64,000 nucleotides of DNA. Source: Onchocerca volvulus. Its lineage: Eukaryota; Nematoda; Chromadorea; Rhabditida; Onchocercidae. Under the pieces are notes generated by a model. It was not told where the DNA came from and ran no database searches. It was given only the letters and a program-made list of their open reading frames with translations. The position numbers and the translations under genes were made by a program. Shown in pieces: positions 49,780-61,700 of the stretch (position 1 is the stretch's first letter; each line of letters starts with the position of its first letter). The DNA lies in assembly GCA_000499405.2 (NCBI GenBank), contig HG738140.1:10071560-10135559 (forward strand), written 5' to 3'.

Positions 49780-52700
49780 ATGAAAAAGTTATCTCGGCAA
49801 ATTATGACGAGTGCAGAAATCAATAGCTCATTTGAACAAGCTCTTAATGCCGATGGAGATGACCTGAAAAATGCCGATGAAATTGTCAGTTATCTCAACA
49901 ATTTGTGCAATACGCTTGCTAATATCAAAGAGCTTTTTAATCAGGATGGATTCTACGATGTTATTTGTAAAAGGTGTATTTTCAACTTTCAAACTGATAC
50001 AACATTTGAAGGTATAATGGATATATGCCTCAATAGCATGAAATGACAAATCGTTTACAAAAAAGATAATATGATGAAAAATAATTAATTTTTGTGACAG
50101 GATTGCTAAATATATGCTGTCGGAAGCGAGCTCAGTTCGTACAGTTACATATCGCATCTTACGGAAAGCTTCTCAGCTGTCTGATGATTTGTCTATCTTA
50201 TTAAATATGCATGTGGATGGCTTTGCAATAAGGTTTCATTATTCTTCTTTCATTACCTATTTGGGATGATAAATTAATATGAAAGAGAATATTGATATTT
50301 AGTTAGAATTTAAATGGCATGTTAATTTGAATAATCTATTTCACTTTTGCGAAATCCACTATTAGTCATAAATGTTCTCTCTACTATGCTAATATCGTTT
50401 CTCTATTCGTTCTGCAGATCTGCATCTACATCAGTCAAGTGCAAACTGAACCTTAAGAGACTTATATCTGACAGTTCTTCGAACGAAATTATGGAATAAA
50501 AAGTAAGAATGAAATGTCTTATTTTCCATGCATGCAGAAAAATTTATTGCAGATCTCTAGAACTTGACGCTAACAACTTTGAAGAACGCGTTGAGGCTTT
50601 AAAATTATGCATAATGATGTTAAGTCATATGAGTGAAGAGATAAAAAGTTCAGAAAATGGACTAATGAAAAAAGATTATCCGAGCACCATTTTTCCGGAA
50701 AATGTTTATCGCGCCTTAATCTCAATTGCGAACTCTTTTTTCGCAACACGACCAGACAAAGCAAAAGTTGAAGGAAAGAAAGATAAGTAAGTTTTTTTGG
50801 ATGAACTCATTTTCAAAATTATAGAAATTCTTTGTCTATTCAATATGAAGGAGCTTTTGATGTCAGAAATTGCGATACATAAGCAAAGCAAATTCTGTCA
50901 GTCTTGAAATTGTTTCTTCAATATATCCGTTATATAAATTATCTATGTTTTAGATCCTCTCGCTTTATTGTGTTGTCTAATTTCTTTGAAGTTTATAATT
51001 TGCCAATTTTTTCACGAAGATTTTTGAATTTATCTTTTGACGTAGGCATGATGTAATCTTTATGATTTTTATAAAACAAAAAAATGCAGATAAATTCAGA
51101 AACTAATTTTTGTAACCGACCAAGTTTGCTTTTAAAGCAAATTATAAGTGGGAGGTCAAAAAAGAATTAAAAATTATTTAAGCTAAATCACGTCCCAAAT
51201 AAATTTATCAAATTGCAGATTGGCATTTTCATGTTTTGCTATAATAATCGAACAAGCTGCTGTTGCTCCCGATCTCGTTTTGAATTTTATTGATACAGGT
51301 ACACAAATATTACAGATTTTTGTTCATATATGTCTTTTCTGATTAAAAGAATGAATTGTCTTGGGTTATGGATTTACCAGATTTGCCGAATCTCGTAATT
51401 ATTGTTTTTATTTTAATTCTTGCATCCCTGGTGTTGGTTCATTCATTAAAAATATTTATAGGTTGGATTGTTGAATTTCTCACGAATGCAGTATTTAGTG
51501 ACCGTTTATCCACATTTGTTTGCCAAATTTTGTGTGCATGGCTTGATTCTCCACATTTGAGGACGCAAGCTAAATTAAAATTGGTTTTGGATGTATGTCC
51601 TTAATTGACTATGATTTCTCGACTTGCTCTTAATTGTTTTAATTCTTACATTAATTCCTATCGTTATCGGATTCCCGGGATTTGTACTGTTAAATCAGTA
51701 ATTGCAGGATCTGTTTTTTATCTATAATTATTGTTTGTTTTTAGCGAATTTTTGCTTCTGTAATTGAAATAGAACTTTTTGAACAAAAGGAACCAAACGA
51801 ATTGTGAGTTTTTTCCATGAATTTTTCGGAAAATTTTATTTCTGCTGATTTTATTATGCTTGCAGTGATGTTAAGATTTTTATAGATTGTCAAGAATTGA
51901 GATTTATTCAAGATTTTCGTGAAAAACCATTTCACACTGAAAGACTTATCACTTAACTTAGACATGGGAAAAGGAGCTAGTAGTACATTTGTAGTCATGT
52001 TACATCCAGTACGATATCATTTGCAATTTTTGCTTGATTGCGACGTTACTTAGTTATTCTTTTTTACACTAAGTTGATTTCGATTCGTCTTGACTTCATT
52101 GAAATTCTTTTGTTAAAGAGATGAGCAATGGCTGTCGAATGATTCCTTCCAGTTGAGAAATTTTTCTCAAATATTTTTGAATCTGTTACGCACCTGGGCT
52201 GGTCTTTTTGCGTGTTCAATTTTGGATGATCAAAAAACGTCGATTATTTCTGCATTGAGGTGGGAATTTTCAGCGGGAAATTTCGTTTTTGCGAGCTGTT
52301 CATACTTTCTTCCTTAAAAATTTTTTTTAGTTTTTATAATTTGAAATTTTGTTGTTTCTATTCTGCTGTTATTGTCTAAGTATTTTTTCCTAGAGAAAAA
52401 GAGGACGTAAAAATTCTTGTTATAATTACGAAAAGGTCATGCAAAAATTCTTGTTATAGTTACGAAAAATCTGAAATTCGAATAAGTAATTTTTTTTATA
52501 CACGACTTCAATATTTTTTTGACGTTTTATAATTTTGGATTACTTGTAACCTTCAAATATTTCAGTTTCCTCGATTATATAGGATTAAATCGATCTGTGC
52601 ACGCGAACATCAGCAAAATCCGTGATTTAATTATTGAATGTTGCTGTGAAATTCTGGAACTTCCATATTCCAAAATAAGGTTCACGAATTGGCTTCATGC

Positions 52701-55700
52701 AAAAGACTATTACTGTAAGTTTTGCTAAGTAATATCCAAAGACGTCTAATAGGATTACTTATCTCTTCAGATCATTTTATTGAAAGGGATGACGAACAGA
52801 AGAAGAAGATGCTGCTGTAATGGAATAAAAATTGACATATCATTTGGCTATTAGGAAAATATATGAAACAAAATATTACCGCAGTTATAAAAAAAGTAAA
52901 ATGGATTGGGTCAACTATAATTTTTATTCTTTTTTTTTAATGTCATTTATTGCCAAGAAGTGTTTGTGAAAAACCAACTGTTTGGTCATTATTCAAATGG
53001 ATAATACATTTGAAAGATATTTAATAACAGTTTATAACTAGAAATAAATGGTTCAGGTTGAATTTGACTGCTAAATTCGAATATCTAATTTACATTTCAG
53101 TGACATCGAAATCATATGGATCAGGTTTAGTCATTTTGGTTCCCCAAGAGTACTCATGAATGAGCGAATTTAAAAAGGCGAAAAACTTCTAAAGTCCGAG
53201 AATAACATGTAATTTATCATAGCTGCTTGTATTTATGTTAAACAAGAAGTTCAATGAAAGAATTTAATTATAGCTACAATGTACTATCCAGATGTCTACA
53301 AGTGTTCTTTACGCAATGAATTTATTTTATCAGAGCATGAAGTTTATTTAAAAGTCGACGAAGTGAGATTTTTTAAAATCATTTTTGTCATGAATGGATA
53401 TAGAAAAATAACCAGGGATTCCTTTTGCTTAATTTATTAATTCATTTGTGCTATGGAAATTATTAATAAATTAAAAAGATAAATGCACTAAATAGCGGTA
53501 AATGAAGTATTTGTATGTTCTTTATTTGTTAACTAGTGATATAATCTAAGTAGTCTAAGTGTAATAGTAAATTATTGAAGTACAATTAATAACAATTTTC
53601 AAATTATCAGTTCTAAGGTCGAAGTATATCTGCATTATAACTGATTTTTCTAGAGACATTCAAATGGTAACGATTTGCTAGTGTCATTCCGTTCAGTTGC
53701 CGTTTATTTGCTCATCAACGCCAACTTAATTCAGGTAATTATAAAACCTGAAACAACTCATAGTGTTTGATGAAACATTCATTTGCTATTACTCTTTTTG
53801 TTTTATTTTTGCAGATCTTTTTTGGTTTTTTTGATCTTTAAAAATTTTTTGGATCTGTTAAAAAGCAAGAATGAATCTAATTTTTTGAATGTAGATGTTT
53901 GAAACGTATGAAGTCAATTATAATTACTGTAGCACATTTGAATTTTTTCTAGGCTTTATCACGAATCATATTACAAGATCCAGATGATCCAGTGGCACTT
54001 AGAGCAACACTTTTGATGCACGATCTTTTGTTGACAGTATGTTGCTTTTTCTTATTCCCTGCAGATTTAAGTTTAAAATAAAATCATTTCAATTTGAGAC
54101 AGTATTTCTAGTCTACACAAGAACTGACCCAACAAAAAAGTTTAATGTTTGACAAAGGCAATAAAAACGCTTGTTTTTCATTAAGAAATTAATGCAATGC
54201 TGATGCCATTTGTAGAAAAATGTGGGAAACTGTTAAGAATTTGAATGAATTCGAGGTGATTCTCCTTTATTAGATTCTTCAGATAGTATTTTTCTCATCG
54301 CGATACCGCTTCCGGTTTATTTTATCATTTCTCCTTAATCCTTCATAAACTATTACATCTGTCAGCCAAAAAAAAAAATTTTTTTTTAAAGTATTGCAAT
54401 TTCGCTTTGCATTCATCAATGTGAATCATTGAAATATATTTTATATAAAAAGAAAAAATCATGAGGAATGTTTTTAGAAAAACATCCTACTATTTCATTT
54501 GAAAAGCAGAAATTTGGCTTGTTCTAAAAGTTTCTCTCACACGAAATGTTTTTTAGAGTTCGACTTGTTTACCGATGGAATGGAAACTTCGAGTTCTGAG
54601 TTTGCCAACACTTATGTGTAGTGCTTGTGAGGTAATCAATGAATCGCATATTTCAAAAAAACCTCCCTTAAATGGTGATGATTATAAAGTGGAAGAAATT
54701 GTTTTATCATATCCAGACCGAAGGTTTATTTTTAAGCCATAATTTAGAAATAATTTTCCAAACTGTGGTAATGGTGATGTTCAGGTGCACTGCATAAAGA
54801 TGAAATTATGAATTTTTTTGTCAAAAAATTTTCCGTAATTTCTTGCAAATAAATTAGTACTTGTTAGATCTGATCTGTGATTGTAATCGATAGTTCGTTT
54901 TATTATACTATTTTCACTCTAAAAATCTTTCTACTACAGTTGATGTCGTTAAACGAAAATTTTAATGGCACTTGTTTTTGTAAATTAACATTATTTAGAA
55001 ATGCTATTATTCTGCTTAATCGTTTGAACATGTTGAATAGTATGGCATTAGTGCAGAAAACGCACCCACTTCCAATCACCAATCTGCAGCTTTTTGTGCA
55101 AAGTAATCCATTCGCGATAAAGTTACGTCGATCGAAGTTATCAAAAATGAATTTTAACGATAAGGAAGATATTGGTATGATGACACATTCTTGATTGGAG
55201 CTATACGAAGTTTTTTTCCTTTTCTTAAAACAGCAGCTCTTAGTTTAAGTATGCTGAAGAATACTTCTACATCACTCATTACTGTATTTTATTTGATTTT
55301 TCTACTAATGCTATGTCTTAGGATTTGCACTTGTTTAATATGAAACAATAAAGTATTCTACTTATTTCTCTTCATGACACTAATTTTTTTAATTATTTCT
55401 TCTAAAACTGTCTACTAAGATTATGTTGAAACACTGGAGAGACTGCTATTCAAAGCAGTGGAATCTGACGAAAGACTCTGTTGGCCTGTTGTTAACAAAC
55501 TGTTCCAGCTTCTTGAGAATTATTCTTACAAAGTTATACCCTCCAGATATTCCAAAAAGTGTTACAGTGTTTTTAGATTGGTATGTCTTTTCATCACGCA
55601 TATTCTTATTACTGTTATAATAATTAAAACCAAGTATTATTATAATAAGCCTTTATTTCTAGATTTAATTTTATGCAAGGTTTTACATGAATTGTGATAT

Positions 55701-58700
55701 TTTTCCTTATTTTACAAAATTTCTGGAAATATTTCTAAACAATTTTTTTTAGATATTCAACTTTATTACTCCAGCAGAAAGCTCATTAAACAACTTTGAT
55801 GATGACCGTTTCGTTATCACATGTTGTTGTCGCGCAATACATGTTTCACTGCTGTTCGCCGCGCAAGAAATACAATATAAAGAACTATTAGCAGATTTTA
55901 TTAATGACTTTATAGCAAGCATATCATCGGTAATTTTCATACTTCTTTGCAGATTTGGATATATTCAAAAGCATTTTTGGACTAGACATTTTACTGAAAT
56001 AACATAAACAAAACCTGAGATTCCTAAAATAGAGGTTAAGGATACGTTGTTGAATGGACCATTGTCTCCAAAGAATTTGATAAATACTGGTGCGATGTAT
56101 TATTTTGCATTTATTGGTGCTATATCAGCAATCAAGGAAGGAAGACAAATGCTAGAAGCTACCCCACTGTTGCAGTTGTTAGTTGTTTTTTTTTTTTTTT
56201 TTTTTTTTTTTAGTTAGGTAAGGGAATTTTTTTTTAACTTTTCATTTTATGCTGCTCTCATTTGCTCAAAATTAATCGTTCAATTTACTGTAGTGCAAGA
56301 AAATCATATAATACTAATGTTTTGAACAATATTTCAATAAATCAGAAAGTATAGAGAAATATAGCAGCGTGATTGTTTTTACAGAATTACTTTTTTTTAT
56401 ATTTGATAGTCATTATTTTATCACAGATTTGATCATTTTATTCGATATTGTTTTTTGTAATTTGTATTGAGCACATCACAATATGATCTATCTACTCATT
56501 CCTGCCGTCGATATGTTTGTTTTTATTTGAAATTCATAAACCGAATCTGAGCTTGGTCCGTTTATCGCGCCGTCTCATTATGATTTGTTTCTCTTATAGT
56601 TGAAACTTGACTTTTTGTGTAAGTTTTTCCTTATTCAGTATAGCATTAATAATTGGGGGCTTTTTCACTTTTTGTTATTAGAAGCTTATTTAAATTGTTT
56701 TGTTGTATAATGCTGCACTTGTACTGTTGCGCTGTGTTTCATTCGCACAGCCAAGGGAATCGATATCTCTTTAGAGTACAAGAATTCTTATACTCTATAG
56801 GTAACGCTATCTATAGAAGTTCTTATTTTTTTTTGTGGTTGCGCTGTTTGTCATCGTTTTTCGATCTTTTCGTAAAAATTCATGGAAACGCTCTCACAAA
56901 TTATTAGTTTGAAATTTAACTTTTCCTTCACAATCCAACTTAATTAAAAGTCTTTTATGGTTACATCGAATATCACATATTTTTGAAATAGAAAACCTAA
57001 ACAAAAAAAAAGAAACTCTCTTTTATGTATCTCCTTATCTCATAACAAAGAGAACTTTTGTTATAAGACTCTGTCTTTAGATTCTGAAAAAAAATAAAAA
57101 AAATCCATCAGATGTAATATTCCTCATTTTTGGGACACAAATGGATGAGTTATCGCTAGAATTTTGTGTCTTTTGAAAATCATGGAAAATTGATGCAGTT
57201 CATCATTTATTTAGGTTCAGTCTTAGACTATGTTTTTGATGCTTTTGAGTTTCCATGAAATTACTATGTCCAAGATGCAAAAACATCTAACAAGCTAGTA
57301 GTTTTACATAAGCATTAGTTATATTAGTTTTTAAAGAATTTATTTATTTAACTCCGCACTTCATTTCTCTTTTCCGTCTGCCTTTAGCCTTTCTTGCTTT
57401 TTATATCCAGCCTTTGATACATTATCCTGCTAAATTTTCTTAAAAAAAGGGAATTTTCTATTCCAAAACTGATGTCAATCACAAATGTAATGCAAAAAAC
57501 CAAGAAAAACTATGTATAATATATAAATAAGGCAGAGAATTATGGCCATTGTGAGACACAGAAACACCGCTATAATTGGCTCTCAACTTTCCGAGACATT
57601 TGTACTATTCTGCTAAGCAAAACACCTTGTAGCAATCCGGCTGTAGATCACAGTATGCCTGTAGTGCTCATAATCAGACTGGAATATTTTTTATGCTTTA
57701 TAGCATGCCGTTGCATCTTGATATCTACTGGCACAAATCATATCACCAGCTTTATTCAGAGAACATTGGCCCTAAGCACCGCTGGTCTTATCTGAATTGA
57801 AATTTGAGATGAATTTGATGAATCTTTTAGTCAGTGAATTTATTAAAGCTTCGAACGAATTTATTAAAATTCTGATTAATGTAAATAAAATAGCTGATAT
57901 GAATGACCCATGATTTTATGAAAAAATGAATCATATTTATGCAGATTGCATAGTATTATTTGGCTGGAGTTGTTTTTCATTTCATTTGAACTTGTGCATT
58001 GGGTAAAAGGGTCATGTTTTAAAAATTGTGAGTTCGGTTTTTAATATATCCTGTCTTCGCTAGATAAATGGTAAAAAAGAGAAGAAAATAACAAACTGTA
58101 GTTGATGCACATCCTTCTCCAACTCTTGATAGCATCCTTTAAATCAATCATTCGCAATTCTTTTGTTATACATGGTTCCCAATTAGGTTCTCGAGGACAC
58201 TTAATTATTTATCAAATTAAAAGAGATTATTGTTTGCAGACTTTTACATATAAGCGATACTTTAATCCATTATCTATCAATAGAGATGGGATCTCATCGG
58301 CGAATAAATGCATTATAAAAAGAAATTTTCCTGGCTTTTTATGAAATATATAGCTCTCTTACAAAAATTTATTTTTTCCTGCTTATTTCGCATTCATTTT
58401 ACCTTAAGTGCTCGTCAAGTGATCGTTAGATTTCTTATCCACTTCACGATAAGTACAGTAGACATTGATTCATATCAGCTTTCCTTTCTACTCTCAAAAT
58501 ATAAAGGTTATACTGTTCAACTTATACGCTTTTAGCAACTTCTGAGTAAAGCTGGCACAGCCATTGTTGTATTTTATTATAAAAAAATGATCATAAGAAA
58601 AAAAAAAAACGAAAAGTTATTACTTCATTGTGAGTTTGTTAGGAAATAAGGCGTAAACTAATTGTTAGTTTTAATGAACATTTATGATTTAAAATATTCA

Positions 58701-61700
58701 ATCAGTAATGGAAATGAATTGACTAGTTGATGCCATTTTTCTAAATTTGGAGTTACTGGTGAGAATTTGAAAAAAAGGAGAAATTATAAAAAATGTAGGG
58801 AATTCATTTCAGTTTATGTATATTTGTATAATTAGAAAAATGTTTTATAGCTAATTGAAAATGGAGCTGTAGTCTTGAAGAGTTTGATCTGTTCGGGGAA
58901 TGCTGATTCCAATTGTTTTTGGGTGGAATTGCCGAAAAATTGTCTCTTGTAAATGCTGAAATGTAAGTGGCTCATGATTTTCAAAGAAGAATACATTTAA
59001 GAAGTCTAGCTTAAAGAATTCTTTCGATCCATTACTTTCTTCTGAAAAAGTTGGAATTGTGAGATTACTTGGAGATTGAGCAGGAATATTAGTCGTTATC
59101 ATGCTTGACTATATTACGGGTGAAATGTTAGAAATTGAAGAAATGGTATGAAAGAGAAATCGTTAATAAGAGGAAGAAATCAAGAAAGGGATAGGGCGAA
59201 GATAGATGATCTCGTGATTCCTCTTCACTTCACGTGAAAGTAGGTTGAAGTATGTATTGACGGAAACTGAAATTCTGATATAGTTGATTTCTTTCTGGCA
59301 GGCTACTCGAAATTGTAAAAAAACAAAAAAAGAACTTGAAGAAATTAGGATGAAGAATCAATATATTAGAAATACAGAAATGGAGATTAAAACTAATCGT
59401 CCATTCATCATTCACCTTCCGATCCACGTTGATAATGATGGTCATTTGCAGATGTATTGCCCACCTAAACACGAGAAAACTTATACACGGGAAAAAAGAA
59501 AAAGTTTCGGATTAACCTATCCCTCTTTAAAGAGGATGAGAGAAATCGGATTTGAATGCTGTTCCCGTTTCCATCATTGATCTATATGCATCATCTATTT
59601 ATATGAAAACAAATTCAATATGGAAAGCAGTTGTTCATGTCGATGCACTACATAAAATAATTAGATGAAAGATAGACAGACGTAAACAGACATGTGAATG
59701 AAGAATGCAATAGGTGTGAACAGTATGGAAATTATTAATCAGCTTGGCCTCTTCCTTATTTTTCACATCCAATCTTATCATCAATTCCTTCATTATTTCC
59801 GCATGAAAATTGTTTAAATCCAGTGTTTTAGAAGGAAAGGAATGAAAATTATTCCCGTTAATTATACTAATGGTGATGATAATGCCATTGTTTCCCTATT
59901 GTTGTCTAGATGAATAATGATAATGTCAAGATGTCAACTTTAGTGTATTATGTTGTAGAGAGCAAATAAACTGGCCTCACAATTTGCATTTTTGTCTGCA
60001 TTTTGACACTGATTTAAATGTAATACATTTTTTATCTCTCAAGATCACATATACAATCAAATCTAAAGAAAACATAGAACTATCCGTAATTAATAGAATA
60101 ATTATTGATATAATTGTTTTTGTGGATAAATTGTTGTCTGGAATAGATCCATTAGTAAGGCAAGTTTTATTTCAGCGTCTCAGAAAAATGTGAGAAAGTC
60201 CATAAATAAAGCACTGCATCAGAAATAATGTGTTCTCAAATTTGCAACATTTGCTGAAGAGTAAAAATTTATTGCGTAGTGAATGATTAAAATGAAGACT
60301 GGAAATTACATGGTTTTGAGTTTTAGATATGTGTACGAAATCTTCAGAATCAAAATATTTTCAAGAAGGGTTTCGAATTCCTTAATATTTCCTTTTCCCA
60401 TTTTCAATAACAGCACACTTCATTTTATTCTGCTAAATTCTTAATGTCATTTATCGATATGCTCTATATAAAAAAAAAAGAAAGAACATTGTTTATGAAC
60501 AGTTTGAGAATGAAAGTCTATAAATATTCTTATATATTATTCTATATGATTACTGTATATGAAAATATTTATAGCTTTCATTCTAAAATTGTTCATGAGC
60601 AATGCTCTTTTTTTTTTAGTTAGCCGATGATCGACAAATCGTTTAGATTTACGTAAAATTATTTCTTGTTACATAGATATATGATTTGTGGACAAATTAA
60701 TGGACTATCGGGAAAGATTGATGGATGTAACATTTTCAAAGTTAATTTTCGGGTCCGTTTTCGTAGGAAATACTAAAGGAGTATTTCTAAGTAGGCTATC
60801 AGTTTGTAACCGATATCATGTGCTGAGTTTATTGCTGCGAAGATGAAATAAAAATTTCAAAATTACAGCAGACATTGCAATAGCGATATTCGATCACTTT
60901 TAATTCCGCAATTACTATTTAGTTTTATATTGATGATTCAGTATTATTGGAGATAATGTTCCAATCAACAATTATAAAGATTTGAAAAGTTTTTTCTACT
61001 TAAGGATTTTAGTAACTATGAAAGCGAAATCACAAAAATTGGTTATTACAATGAAAATAGATAATTAGATTTATTAATGATTCTAACAAAATGCAAAAAA
61101 AAAAAAAAAAAGCATCTGGAAATTAATTAGTAACCACCAGCTTCTTTGAGCAAGTCAAAGCATTCTGCAGGAAATTCTAAACCTTTCTTGAAATAATAAG
61201 GGAGTTTGGAAAAATCTAATTGCGATTCCATTTTATCTGTTCTTTACTTTTCTCAATGTATTGATCTTCCTACATTCATAGTCTGACATAAGTGATATAG
61301 TGATATTTTCTTTTAATGCAATTTATTGTCGTTGAAAATGAACTATAGCGGTAACTCTAAAGAAATCTTCATTACTCTTCAATACAAATCGAGGAATTGA
61401 GATATTTAAAAAATGGTACAATCAGCAAGAAGTAAAAATTGAGCTGAATATCAGAATTAGAAAAATCTGTAGTTAAATGCACTTATTTGTAATCATAATC
61501 TATTATATTGATACAAATATCTATTACCAAAATTTTCATTAACAGTAAATGAGTAATGATCTGTTTGTTGTCGCTTTCTTTTAAAGAAGGTAAAAGTGAT
61601 CGTAATATATTTTTAGTGATCAAAAGATTAAGTAATTGTTCATTTAAAAATCGAATTTGTATTCTTTACGCTAACTTTTATATTGTGTCTATAGATATGC

